From contig CADEEH010000016.1 in the NCBI GenBank assembly GCA_902826305.1, positions 1-51,368 on the forward strand: a stretch of DNA of 51,368 bases, written 5' to 3'. Below are positions 26,110 to 34,814 of the stretch, in pieces. The notes beneath the pieces were generated by a model. It made no database searches. It was not told the origin of the DNA and saw nothing but the letters and a program-made list of their open reading frames with translations. A program made the position numbers and the translations under genes. Source of the DNA: an uncultured Burkholderiales bacterium. Lineage in GTDB: Bacteria > Pseudomonadota > Gammaproteobacteria > Burkholderiales > Burkholderiaceae_E. Position 1 is the first letter of the stretch. Each line of letters begins with the position of its first letter.

Positions 26110-28377
26110 ATGCAGGATCAACCGACCATCGTCCTCGTCGATGACGACGCGATGTGGCGCTTTCTGTCTGCGACGGCGCTGCGCGAGCGCGGCTTCCGGG
26201 TCGAGGAGTTCGAAGGCGCCGAGGCGATGCTCGCCGGCCTGGGCGGCGTGCGCCCGGACCTGGTGATCGTCGACGCGGTGATGCCCGAGGTCGACGGGTT
26301 CGAATTGTGCCGGCGGCTGCGACGCATCCCGGAACACCTGGCGACCCCCGTGCTGATGATGACGAACCTCAGCGACGAGGACGCGATCAGCCAGGCCTAC
26401 GACGCCGGGGCCACCGATTTCTTCATCAAGTCCACGCACTGGACCCTGCTCGCCGAGAGGGTCCGTTATCTGCACCGCGCCGCCTGCCTGCAGCGCGAAC
26501 TGGTCGCCAGCCACGCACGGCTGGCCAAGACCCACGAGGCGGCCCGTGTCGGCACCTTCGATTTCGAGGTGGCGACCGGGACGTTCGTCGGCTCGCACGG
26601 CAGCTTCGCGATCCTGGGCTTCGAGGAGCCCCGGACCACGTTGCCGCTGGCCAGCTTCCTGAGCCTGGTCGTCGACGGCGAGCGCGATCGGGTCCGGGCC
26701 AAGATGCACGACCTGACCGTGCGCGGTCAGCCGTTCGAGATCGAGTTCGGCGCGAGGACGCTGCAGGGTGTGCCGTTGACGCTGCGCGTCCATGCAGAAC
26801 CGAAGGCCGGCAGCGACGGCAAGGTCCGTTCGGTGCACGGCGTGATCCGCGATGTCACCAGCCACCTGAATGCCGAGGCACAGATCCGCCGCCTGGTGCG
26901 CCTCGATCCGCTGACCGGACTGCCGAACCGCAACCAGTTCCTGGCGGCGCTGAACGCGGCGATCACCGGCCCCGGAAACGAGTCGCGCATGGTGGCCGTG
27001 GTCGTGCTCGACATCGACCGGTTCACCCAGATCAACGAATCACTCGGCGAGCCGGCCGGCGACGCGCTGCTGACCGAGGCCGGCCGCCGGCTCGGCGCCG
27101 CGGTCGGCCTGTCGATGGACGAACTGCTGTTCATCGGCGATGCGCCGCGCAGTCCCGACGCGCCGCTGCTGTCGCGCCTGCCGGGCGACGAGTTCGCGCT
27201 GCTGCTGCCGGTGGTCGCCGACGCGACCCAGGTCGCGCGCACGACCGCGGCGATGCTCGACATCTTCGTCGAGCCGTTCATGGTCGGCGGGGCCGAGTGT
27301 TTCGCGTCCGCGTGCGCCGGCATCGCGGTGTATCCGCGCGACGGCGAGAACGCCGGACAACTCCTGACACGGGCGGACTCCGCCGCGGCCGAGGCGAAGA
27401 CCCACGGACGCAACAACGTCGGCTGGTACACCGCCGCGATGCACGCCGAGGGGCGGCTGCGGATCGAGATGCTCAGCGCCCTGCACAAGGCGCAGGAGCG
27501 GGGCGAGCTGGAACTGGTCTACCAGCCGGTGGTCGACACGGTCGATGCCCACATCGTCAACGCCGAGGCGCTGATGCGGTGGAAACACAAGGGCCACTAC
27601 GTCTCGCCGGCGGAGTTCATCCCGATCGCCGAGGAGAGCGGGCTCATCATCGCGATGGGCGAATGGGCGATCCGCGAGGCCTGCCGCCAGCTCGGCGAAT
27701 GGCGCAGCGCCGGTGTCGACGTCGGCAAGATATCGGTCAACATCCCGACCACCCACTTCGAGCGTCCGTCGCTGGAATCGACGCTGGAGCAGGTGATCGG
27801 GCAGCACAACTTCGCACACGGGTCGATCGAGCTCGAGCTGACCGAGACCTGCATGGTGCGTGATTTCGAACGCACGCTGCCGCGACTGCAGCGCCTGAGC
27901 GCGATGGGCATCGACCTCGCGATCGACGACTTCGGCACCGGCTATTCGTCGCTGTCGTACCTGACCCGGCTGCCGCTGTCCAAGCTCAAGATCGACCGCA
28001 GTTTCGTGCGCCTTCTGGGTGTCTCGCCGCAGGGCGAGGCCGTGACCCGTGCGATCGTCGCGCTCGGCCAGAGCCTGGGGCTGGACGTGGTCGCCGAAGG
28101 TGTCGAGACGATCGAGCAACTGCGCGCGCTGGTCGCGATCGGATGCCGGCACATCCAGGGTTTCCTGTTCGCCAAGCCGATGCCGCCGCAGACTCTGGCG
28201 CAATCGGTCGACGGACTGCGCCAGCATGTCCTGCAGGTGGTGGCACTGGCGCAGGCGCCGGCGCCGGTCACCGAGGACGAACCGGCCGAAGCCGAGGAAG
28301 CGGCCGCCGTTGCGCCGTCGGCGATCCCGCGCGCGGCGCAGGCGACGGCTGCCGAGACCGGTCGCGCCACCGGTTGA
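26110..28377 (+). CDS. Response regulator with degenerate GGDEF and intact EAL domain
   Basis: A 755-residue protein: receiver (IVLVDDDAMWRFL, VIVDAVMPEVDGFELC), a PAS-like segment (about 150-265), GGDEF-like (about 280-445) and EAL (about 455-710) domains. The GGDEF motif reads P358-G-D-E-F and no RxxD inhibitory site is in place, so cyclase activity is doubtful. The EAL domain keeps E486-A-L, ELTETC, IDDFGTGYSSL, KIDRSFV and VVAEGVET, so it probably degrades c-di-GMP. I chose the ATG at 26110, where receiver homology begins. A GTG at 26029 would add 27 residues of low-quality sequence. The diguanylate cyclase gene starts 4 bases after the stop. Confidence 0.9.
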   Translation: MQDQPTIVLVDDDAMWRFLSATALRERGFRVEEFEGAEAMLAGLGGVRPDLVIVDAVMPEVDGFELCRRLRRIPEHLATPVLMMTNLSDEDAISQAYDAGATDFFIKSTHWTLLAERVRYLHRAACLQRELVASHARLAKTHEAARVGTFDFEVATGTFVGSHGSFAILGFEEPRTTLPLASFLSLVVDGERDRVRAKMHDLTVRGQPFEIEFGARTLQGVPLTLRVHAEPKAGSDGKVRSVHGVIRDVTSHLNAEAQIRRLVRLDPLTGLPNRNQFLAALNAAITGPGNESRMVAVVVLDIDRFTQINESLGEPAGDALLTEAGRRLGAAVGLSMDELLFIGDAPRSPDAPLLSRLPGDEFALLLPVVADATQVARTTAAMLDIFVEPFMVGGAECFASACAGIAVYPRDGENAGQLLTRADSAAAEAKTHGRNNVGWYTAAMHAEGRLRIEMLSALHKAQERGELELVYQPVVDTVDAHIVNAEALMRWKHKGHYVSPAEFIPIAEESGLIIAMGEWAIREACRQLGEWRSAGVDVGKISVNIPTTHFERPSLESTLEQVIGQHNFAHGSIELELTETCMVRDFERTLPRLQRLSAMGIDLAIDDFGTGYSSLSYLTRLPLSKLKIDRSFVRLLGVSPQGEAVTRAIVALGQSLGLDVVAEGVETIEQLRALVAIGCRHIQGFLFAKPMPPQTLAQSVDGLRQHVLQVVALAQAPAPVTEDEPAEAEEAAAVAPSAIPRAAQATAAETGRATG

Positions 28378-28381
28378 GCGA

Positions 28382-29983
28382 ATGAAGGAGGCGATCGCCC
28401 CGCAGTCGGCCGCCCCGGCGCAACTGGCGAAGCACGCGCTGCGCCATCTGGTCGAGCAGCGCCTCGATCCGACGCCGGACAACTACCGGGCGGCGTGGCT
28501 CGCCGTCGGGGGAAAGGCCGAAGGGCTCGTGCCGGCGGCGCGCGCCGGCGAGACGCGGGGTGCCGACGCGCGTCAGGCGGCAGCGCGCGGATCCGATGCG
28601 CCCGATCACGACTGGGCCGGCATCGTGCGTGGCATCGTGCGCGGACTCGAAACGAATCACCCCGGCTGGACCTCGGCGCGCAAGAAGGAAAGCCTGACGC
28701 GGGTGCTGCAGGGCGCCGGGGGCAACACGGCACGACTCGGCGAGCGGCTGTCCAAGCTGGTGGCGAGCTGGGGTGGCCGCGAGGAGGGCGCCGGCGAGGG
28801 CATCGAGCCGGCGCCGTCGGCAACCGACGTGTCCCCGGCACCGACGGCGGCTGCGCCAGTGACCGACGTATCCCCGGCGCCGGCGCCGGCGCTGCCCGCG
28901 GCGGCGGGGGCGATCGTCGCGGGCGAGATCACAACCGCCGGCTGCGACGAATGTCCGCGCCAACTGTCGCATGCGAACCGGATCGCCGAGGAACTGCGCC
29001 TGACCCTGACCACGTTGTGCGAGTCGATCCCGGCGATGCTGGAGGAGGAGAGCTGGCTGGCCGGCCAGTTCACGACGATCCGGCAACTGATCGAGACCGC
29101 GCCCGATCGCCGCACGTTGGCCAACGCGCGCTCGCTGCTGCTGCAGTCGGCGCAGACGCAGCGGGCGCTGGCCGACCGGCGCCGCGAGTCGCTGCATCAG
29201 CTCAAGCGCACACTGGCCGACTGGATCGCCTGGATCGGCGGACTGGCCGCGTCGACCGACGGATTCGGTCAGCGCATCTCGGGATACGCCGAAGAGATCG
29301 AACGCTCCGGCACGGTCGCGGCGCTTGCCGACACGGTGGGCCACCTGCTGCGCGACGCACGCGAGATGCACGCGGGGCTGGATCGATCACGCCGCGAATT
29401 CGAATCCGCGCGTGATCAGGCGCTGCGGCTTCAGGGCGAGGTCGCCCGCCTCGAAGGCGCGCTGGCCGAAGCCAGTTCGCAGGTGGTCACCGATCACCTG
29501 ACCTGCCTGATGAACCGGCGCGGCCTGGCCGCCTCGTTCGAGCAGATGCAGTCGCGCCGCGCGCCGGGCGGATCGCCGCTGGCGCTGGCGCTGATCGACG
29601 TCGACGACTTCAAGAAGCTCAACGACACGCTCGGGCACCACGCCGGCGACGACGCGTTGCGTCACCTGGCCGGCGTGCTGCGCGAGAAACTCAGGCCGGG
29701 CGACATCTGCGCGCGCTACGGCGGCGAGGAGTTCGTGCTGCTGCTGCCCGGGGCCGCGCCGGATCGCGCCGCCGAGGTGGTGACGCGCCTGCAACGCGAG
29801 CTGACGCGCCACGTCTTCATGCACGAGTCGAGCCGGGTGTTCATCACCTTCTCGGCCGGCGTCGCCGACGTCGGCACGGGAGAGGCGATGGAGGATGTGC
29901 TCGCACGCGCCGACGACGCGATGTACGCGGCCAAGCGCAGCGGCAAGAACCGAGTCGAGGTCAGTCGATCAGGCGGTTCTTGA
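28382..29983 (+). CDS. Diguanylate cyclase (GGEEF)
   Basis: A 533-residue protein that makes c-di-GMP. The catalytic motif is G447-G-E-E-F451, with an intact inhibitory R-P-G-D (438-441) exactly five residues before it, so product inhibition is expected. The N-terminal 370 residues are helical with a coiled-coil run just before the GGDEF domain, and no membrane span. A low-complexity linker near 140-180 contains two copies of TDVSPAP. The start at 28382 is the first Met after the upstream stop; no clear ribosome-binding site, so translational coupling is likely. Paired with the EAL protein it could set opposing c-di-GMP activities. Its last 23 bases overlap the opposite-strand NarL-type gene. 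Confidence 0.9.
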   Translation: MKEAIAPQSAAPAQLAKHALRHLVEQRLDPTPDNYRAAWLAVGGKAEGLVPAARAGETRGADARQAAARGSDAPDHDWAGIVRGIVRGLETNHPGWTSARKKESLTRVLQGAGGNTARLGERLSKLVASWGGREEGAGEGIEPAPSATDVSPAPTAAAPVTDVSPAPAPALPAAAGAIVAGEITTAGCDECPRQLSHANRIAEELRLTLTTLCESIPAMLEEESWLAGQFTTIRQLIETAPDRRTLANARSLLLQSAQTQRALADRRRESLHQLKRTLADWIAWIGGLAASTDGFGQRISGYAEEIERSGTVAALADTVGHLLRDAREMHAGLDRSRREFESARDQALRLQGEVARLEGALAEASSQVVTDHLTCLMNRRGLAASFEQMQSRRAPGGSPLALALIDVDDFKKLNDTLGHHAGDDALRHLAGVLREKLRPGDICARYGGEEFVLLLPGAAPDRAAEVVTRLQRELTRHVFMHESSRVFITFSAGVADVGTGEAMEDVLARADDAMYAAKRSGKNRVEVSRSGGS

Positions 29984-30593
29984 TCGCATAGGCGGCCAGC
30001 TCGGCATTGGTCGCCACCCGCAGCTTCTCCAGCACCCGCGCGCGATAGACACTGACCGTCTTGGGCGACAGGCGCAGCGTCTCGGCGATCTCGGACAACC
30101 GCTTGCCCGAGGCGATCAGCAGCAGCGTCTGCATCTCGCGCTCCGAGAGCTGCTCGTGTGCTGCGGCCTCGACCTTGCCGGTGACCGTGTCGAGCAGCGA
30201 CTGGGCGATCTCCGGGGTCACGTACTTGCGCCCGCCGGCGACCATGCGCACCGCATCGACGATCTTCCTCGGATCGGTGGACTTGTTCAGGTAGGCCATC
30301 GCACCGCTCTTCAGTGCCCGGATGCCGTACTGGTCCTCCGGATACTGCGACAACACGACGACCTTGATCCGCGAGGCCTGTTCGCCGAGCGCGGTCAACA
30401 CGTCGATGCCGCTGCGCCCCGGCAGGTTGACGTCGAGCAGCATCACGTCGCATTCGACGGTGCGCAGCAACTGGCGCAGTTCCCCGTAGTCGGACGCCTC
30501 GCCGACGACGGTGATGTCGCCGCCCTCGGTCAGCGTCTCGCGCAGTCCGCGCCGGATCAGTGCATGATCGTCGACGACAACGACGCGGATCAC
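29961..30593 (-). CDS. NarL/FixJ-type response regulator
   Basis: A 210-residue transcription factor. The receiver begins VIRVVVVDDHALIRRG, has the phospho-Asp in VMLLDVNLPGRSGID and the Lys in AYLNKSTDP. The C-terminal LuxR-type helix-turn-helix is LSEREMQTLLLIASG and RLSEIAETLRLSPKTVSVY. It starts at GTG 30593, overlapping the stop of the upstream REC-HisKA_3 kinase, its probable cognate sensor. Homologues of this shape include UvrY/GacA-like and NarL-like regulators; the target genes are unknown. Its 3' end overlaps the diguanylate cyclase gene tail to tail. Confidence 0.92.
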   Translation of the reverse strand: MIRVVVVDDHALIRRGLRETLTEGGDITVVGEASDYGELRQLLRTVECDVMLLDVNLPGRSGIDVLTALGEQASRIKVVVLSQYPEDQYGIRALKSGAMAYLNKSTDPRKIVDAVRMVAGGRKYVTPEIAQSLLDTVTGKVEAAAHEQLSEREMQTLLLIASGKRLSEIAETLRLSPKTVSVYRARVLEKLRVATNAELAAYAIKNRLID

Positions 30594-31714
30594 GGGACGG
30601 CGTCCAGCGCGTTGACATCCGTCGCGGCGGTCTCGGGCGTTGCCTGTCCTTCGCCCGGCAGCGACAGCAGCACCGTCGTGCCGCGCGGCGACGGTGTCAC
30701 GTCGAGCCAGCCGCCGATGCGTCGGGCCCGTTCGGCCAGTCCGCGCAGGCCGAACGAGGTCGGCTTGTGCAGGTCGTCCTGCGACAGGCCGCGGCCGTTG
30801 TCGGTCACCTCGAGCGACAACTGGCCGTCGTGGCGCAGCAGGTCGACCCGGACCTCGGTCGCCGCAGCGTGTTTCTGGATGTTGGTCAGCGCCTCCTGCA
30901 GCGTCCGGTAGACGGCGATCCCGACCGGCCCGGGCACGACGATCTCCTCGGCGTTGGCACTGAAGCGCACGGACAGTCCGGTGCGCTTGCGGAACTCGCC
31001 CAGCAGCCAGCGCAGCGCCGCGATCAGTCCCGAGTCGAGCACCGGCGGGTGCAGCGAGCGGGTGAGCCGCTGGCCGGCCTGGATCGCCTGGGCCAGGGTG
31101 TCGAGCGCCTGTCGGCAGCGTTCCCGGATCGGGCCGTCGGCGTGGCGTTCGATCCACGACAGGTCGAACTGCAGCGCGCTCAGCGTGCCGCCGATGTCGT
31201 CGTGCACCTCGCGCGCGATCGCCGCGCGTTCGTCGTCGATTGCGGTCTGCAGGTGGGCCGACAGGTCGCGAAGGCGCTCCTCGGAGTCGCGCAGCGCATC
31301 GACGGCGCGTTGCCGTTCCTGGCGCGCGGTGGACGCACTCATCGCGTTGAGCAGTGCCGGCGCCAGGCGGGCGAGCCGGCCCTTGGAGACGAAGTCGCTG
31401 GCGCCGGCGCGCATCGCGTTGACCGCGGCCTCCTCGCCGATCATGCCGGAGACGATGATCAGCGGGATCGGCAGTCCGGTGGCGGCCAGCAGGGCCATCG
31501 CCTCGGTGCTGGAGAACCGCGGCAGCACGTGGTCGGCGATCACCGCGTCCCAGGGTTCGTTGGCGAGGGCTTCGGCCATCGCCTCGCGTTCCTCGACCCT
31601 GCGCGAGACGACGGCGAGTCCGTCGCGCTCGAGTGTCGCGCCGAGCAGGAGATAGTCGAGTTCCGAGTCCTCGACCACCAGCAGGCGAATCGGTCGCTGA
31701 GTCACGTCCGTCAC
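30590..31714 (-). CDS. REC-HisKA_3 histidine kinase
   Basis: A 374-residue soluble protein. A receiver domain comes first (LLVVEDSELDYLLLG, with AVIADHVLPRFSSTEA), so its input is a phosphotransfer or protein contact, not a ligand. A coiled coil leads to the HisKA_3 segment IAREVHDDIGGTLSALQ (H171) and a HATPase with LQEALTNIQKHA, VTDNGRGL and FGLRGLAERA. The GTG at 31714 is chosen because the receiver starts soon after. The longer frame to 31852 would overlap the divergent chemotaxis gene. Its stop overlaps the NarL-type regulator start. It shares a 115-base intergenic control region with the chemotaxis operon. Confidence 0.88.
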   Translation of the reverse strand: MTDVTQRPIRLLVVEDSELDYLLLGATLERDGLAVVSRRVEEREAMAEALANEPWDAVIADHVLPRFSSTEAMALLAATGLPIPLIIVSGMIGEEAAVNAMRAGASDFVSKGRLARLAPALLNAMSASTARQERQRAVDALRDSEERLRDLSAHLQTAIDDERAAIAREVHDDIGGTLSALQFDLSWIERHADGPIRERCRQALDTLAQAIQAGQRLTRSLHPPVLDSGLIAALRWLLGEFRKRTGLSVRFSANAEEIVVPGPVGIAVYRTLQEALTNIQKHAAATEVRVDLLRHDGQLSLEVTDNGRGLSQDDLHKPTSFGLRGLAERARRIGGWLDVTPSPRGTTVLLSLPGEGQATPETAATDVNALDAVP

Positions 31715-31829
31715 GGGTCCGAATTGTACGGGCTTTGCCGGTCTTTTCGGGCAAGTGTGTGCACTCAAGTGTGCAGAGAATGTGACGACAACAAGCTCTG
31801 AGACAAAACCGGCTCGCCGAAACGCACCC

Positions 31830-32255
31830 ATGACCGAAACACCGTCGTCCATCGGCTTGAATCCACCGCTCGTCGCGGAACTGCAGGATCAGTTGCTGAC
31901 CGCGGCCACCGACCTCGACCGGCTCGGGGGCCTGCTCGATCACGCCGCCGAGCGGCTGATGGGCAGCTTCCTGTCGGCCCGTGATCGCCTGGCCGCACCG
32001 GATCCGGGTTCGGCCTCGGCCGACTCGCTGGCCGGCCTGCGCCGCGATCTCGACGAGGCGATCACCGCAATGCAGTTCCCGGACATGGCCGGACAGGTGA
32101 TCACACACGCGGTACGCCGGATCCAGGGTGTTGCCGACGCGCTGGCCGCCGAAGTCGGTGAACCCGGCGAGGACGCGGCGCCGCCGGTCCTGATTCAACG
32201 ATCGTGTCCGGTCGCGCAGCGCGAGATGGACGCTGGTTCGGTCGAGCTGTTCTGA
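31830..32255 (+). CDS. Short CheZ-like protein (putative CheY-P phosphatase)
   Basis: A 141-residue, mostly helical protein and the first gene of the chemotaxis operon. The stretch MQFPDMAGQVITH (residues 81-93) resembles the catalytic helix of CheZ, in which Asp and Gln four residues apart (D143 and Q147 in E. coli, within DLTGQ) remove phosphate from CheY. Here D85 and Q89 keep that spacing. It is shorter than CheZ (about 200-215). A flexible stretch (110-125) leads to a C-terminal peptide ending GSVELF, where CheZ has its CheY-tethering tail. No other cheZ is in the window. I place the start at ATG 31830; the frame also runs further upstream into the intergenic region. The assignment is by motif, not overall similarity. 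Confidence 0.7.
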   Translation: MTETPSSIGLNPPLVAELQDQLLTAATDLDRLGGLLDHAAERLMGSFLSARDRLAAPDPGSASADSLAGLRRDLDEAITAMQFPDMAGQVITHAVRRIQGVADALAAEVGEPGEDAAPPVLIQRSCPVAQREMDAGSVELF

Positions 32256-32274
32256 AACATGAGGTGATCGGGCA

Positions 32275-32637
32275 ATGGCATCGATTCTTGCGGTAGACGA
32301 CTCCGCATCACTGCGCCAGATGGTGGCGTTCACGCTGAAGAGCTCCGGCTACCACGTGATCGAGGCGGTGGACGGACAGGACGCGGTCGAGAAGCTGCGT
32401 GAACATTCGGTGGACCTGGTGCTCACCGACCAGAACATGCCGCGCATGGACGGGCTGACGCTGGTCAGGCACCTGCGATCCCAGCCGGCATTCAAGCACG
32501 TGCCGATCCTCGTGCTGACCACCGAATCCTCCGACGAGATGAAACAGGCCGGCCGCGCGGCCGGCGCCACCGGCTGGATGGTCAAGCCCTTCGATCCGAA
32601 GCGGCTGATCGACGTCGTCGGCAAGGTGCTCGGCTGA
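32275..32637 (+). CDS. cheY: CheY, chemotaxis response regulator
   Basis: A 120-residue single receiver domain. Acidic pocket DD in ILAVDDSAS, phospho-Asp in LVLTDQNMPRMDG, Thr in VLTTESS and Lys in MVKPFDPKRL are all present. When phosphorylated by CheA it binds FliM/FliN at the motor switch; both genes are in this window. It sits between the CheZ-like gene (19 bases upstream) and cheA (26 bases downstream). The short length with no output domain and the operon position make CheY the best call. Confidence 0.95.
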   Translation: MASILAVDDSASLRQMVAFTLKSSGYHVIEAVDGQDAVEKLREHSVDLVLTDQNMPRMDGLTLVRHLRSQPAFKHVPILVLTTESSDEMKQAGRAAGATGWMVKPFDPKRLIDVVGKVLG

Positions 32638-32663
32638 CGCCGCGCCCGGCCAGGGAACAAGAG

Positions 32664-34778
32664 ATGAGCGAATCCACCTCGCAAGGCGCCTCGGGCGCCA
32701 ACTTCGATCTGTCGCAGTTCTACCAGGTCTTCTTCGAGGAGGCCGGCGAGAACCTGGCGAACATGGAGCGGCTGCTGCTCGAGATCGATGCCGACGAGCC
32801 GGACAACGAGTCGCTCAACGCGATCTTCCGCTGCGCCCATTCGATCAAGGGCGGTGCGGCGACGTTCGGATTCCAGGACGTGGCCGACCTGACCCATGTG
32901 ATGGAGACGCTGCTCGACCGACTGCGCCGCAACGAGCTGACGATCAACGCCGGCATGGTCGACGTGCTGCTGGAGTCGGGCGACGTGCTGCGGGTGCTGC
33001 TCGGTGGCCACCAGGGTTCGCGCCAGGACAAGTTCGACGCGTCCGAACTCGTCGCGCGGATCCGCGCCCATGCCGACGGGTCGGCCGCAGCCGTGCCGTT
33101 GACCCCCGCCGCGGCCGCCGTCGCCTGCGCCGCCGCACCGGCGGCGACACCGGCCTGGGAACTGCAGGTCGGGCCGCTCGAACGCGCGGACACCGCCGAT
33201 CAGCTGGTCGAGCTCTTCAAGGAGATCAGCGGGCTGGGCACCATCGAGCCGATGGACGACGGTCGCTGTGATGCCCAGGGCATGCGGCGATTCAAGGTGG
33301 TGACGACCTCGTCGACCGACGATCTGCTCGATCTGTTCACGTTCCACGTCTCGCGCGACAAGGTCGTGTTCAAGCCGCTGCAGCAGGACGCGCCGGCCGT
33401 CGCGACCGTGGCACCCCAAGCCGTGCCCGCGCCCGCACCGGTCCCGGCCGGCGACGAGGGGTTCGGCTTCTTCGTCGACATCGACGCCCAGAAGGCGCAG
33501 GCAAAGGCGGCCGCTCCCCAGGCGGCAGCCGCCGCGGCCGGCGGCCAGGATGTGTCCAAGCCCGCCGCGACCAAGCCGGCGGCCCGTGCCGACAAGGGCG
33601 GCTCGAACCTGGAGAGCTCGACCCTGCGGGTGTCGGTCGAGAAGGTCGACCAGCTGATCAACCTGGTCGGTGAACTCGTGATCACACAGGCGATGCTGGC
33701 GCAGAACGGCAACCAGCTCGACCCGATCGTGCACCAGTCGATGCTGGGCAGTCTCGCCGACCTCGAGCGCAACACCCGCTCGCTGCAGGAATCGGTGATG
33801 GCGATCCGGATGATCCCGATGGCGGTGGTGTTCAACCGCTTTCCGCGCATGCTGCGCGACCTCGCCTCCAAGCTGGGCAAACGGGTCGAACTGAACACGA
33901 TCGGCGAGGCGACCGAGCTCGACAAGGGCATGATCGAGAAGATCACCGATCCGTTGACCCACCTGGTCCGCAACGCGGTCGACCACGGCATCGAGATGCC
34001 CGAGGTGCGCACCGCGGCCGGCAAGTCCGCCGAAGGCACGATCACGCTGTCGGCCGAACATCGCGGCGGCTCGATCGTGATCGAGGTGCGCGACGACGGG
34101 CGCGGCCTGTCGCGCGAGAAACTGCTGGCCAAGGCGCAGGAGCGTGGCCTCGAGGTCAGCGACTCGATGAGCGACCAGGAGGCGTGGCAGCTGATCTTCG
34201 AACCGGGCTTCTCCACCGCCAGCGAGGTCACCGACGTGTCGGGCCGCGGGGTCGGCATGGACGTGGTCCGGCGCAACATCCTGTCGCTCGGCGGCACCGT
34301 CGAGCTCGACTCGGCCGAAGGCTACGGCACGCGGGTCTCGGTGCGGCTCCCGCTGACCCTGGCGATCATGGACGGCATGTCGGTCGGTGTCGGCGACGAG
34401 ACCTACATCGTGCCGCTGGGCTCGGTGATCGAGTCGATCCAGCTCGAACCGGAGGAGGTCCGCAGCGTGGCCGGCTCCAACCGCGTGATCCGCGTGCGCG
34501 AGGAGTTCCTGCCGGTGATCCCGCTGGAGGAGATCTTCAACGTGCCGCGGTTCGAGTCCAACGCCGAATCCGACGCGATCATGATCGTGATCGAAGCCGA
34601 AGGCTCGCGCATCGCCCTGCTGGTCGACCGCCTGATCGGCCAGCACCAGGTGGTGGTCAAGAACCTCGAGGCCAACTACCGCAAGGTGCAGGGCATCGCC
34701 GGGGCGACCATCCTGGGCGACGGCAAGGTCGCACTGATCCTCGACGTGGCCGCGCTGGTCAAGCATTCGCGCCACTGA
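32664..34778 (+). CDS. cheA: CheA, chemotaxis histidine kinase
   Basis: A 704-residue cytosolic kinase. The Hpt domain has the phosphorylated H59 in IFRCAHSIKGGAATFGF. A middle region (about 165-250, WELQVGPLERAD onward) is probably the CheY/CheB-binding P2-like domain, flanked by Ala/Pro/Lys-rich linkers. Then follow the dimerisation helix pair (VDQLINLVGELVITQ), the ATPase with HLVRNAVDHGIE, VRDDGRGLS and GRGVGMDVV, and a C-terminal CheW-like domain from about 570. It receives signals from chemoreceptors, none of which is encoded in this window, and passes phosphate to CheY and CheB. GAG in AACAAGAG lies just before the ATG. Confidence 0.97.
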   Translation: MSESTSQGASGANFDLSQFYQVFFEEAGENLANMERLLLEIDADEPDNESLNAIFRCAHSIKGGAATFGFQDVADLTHVMETLLDRLRRNELTINAGMVDVLLESGDVLRVLLGGHQGSRQDKFDASELVARIRAHADGSAAAVPLTPAAAAVACAAAPAATPAWELQVGPLERADTADQLVELFKEISGLGTIEPMDDGRCDAQGMRRFKVVTTSSTDDLLDLFTFHVSRDKVVFKPLQQDAPAVATVAPQAVPAPAPVPAGDEGFGFFVDIDAQKAQAKAAAPQAAAAAAGGQDVSKPAATKPAARADKGGSNLESSTLRVSVEKVDQLINLVGELVITQAMLAQNGNQLDPIVHQSMLGSLADLERNTRSLQESVMAIRMIPMAVVFNRFPRMLRDLASKLGKRVELNTIGEATELDKGMIEKITDPLTHLVRNAVDHGIEMPEVRTAAGKSAEGTITLSAEHRGGSIVIEVRDDGRGLSREKLLAKAQERGLEVSDSMSDQEAWQLIFEPGFSTASEVTDVSGRGVGMDVVRRNILSLGGTVELDSAEGYGTRVSVRLPLTLAIMDGMSVGVGDETYIVPLGSVIESIQLEPEEVRSVAGSNRVIRVREEFLPVIPLEEIFNVPRFESNAESDAIMIVIEAEGSRIALLVDRLIGQHQVVVKNLEANYRKVQGIAGATILGDGKVALILDVAALVKHSRH

Positions 34779-34814
34779 ACCCAGACAACCGAACACATCC
34801 GATCCACCGCGGAG

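Noticed and set aside
31810..31825. GCCGAAAC resembling a sigma-28 -10 element before the CheZ-like gene
   Set aside because: No TAAA-type -35 is at the right distance upstream, and it lies only a few bases before the start codon.
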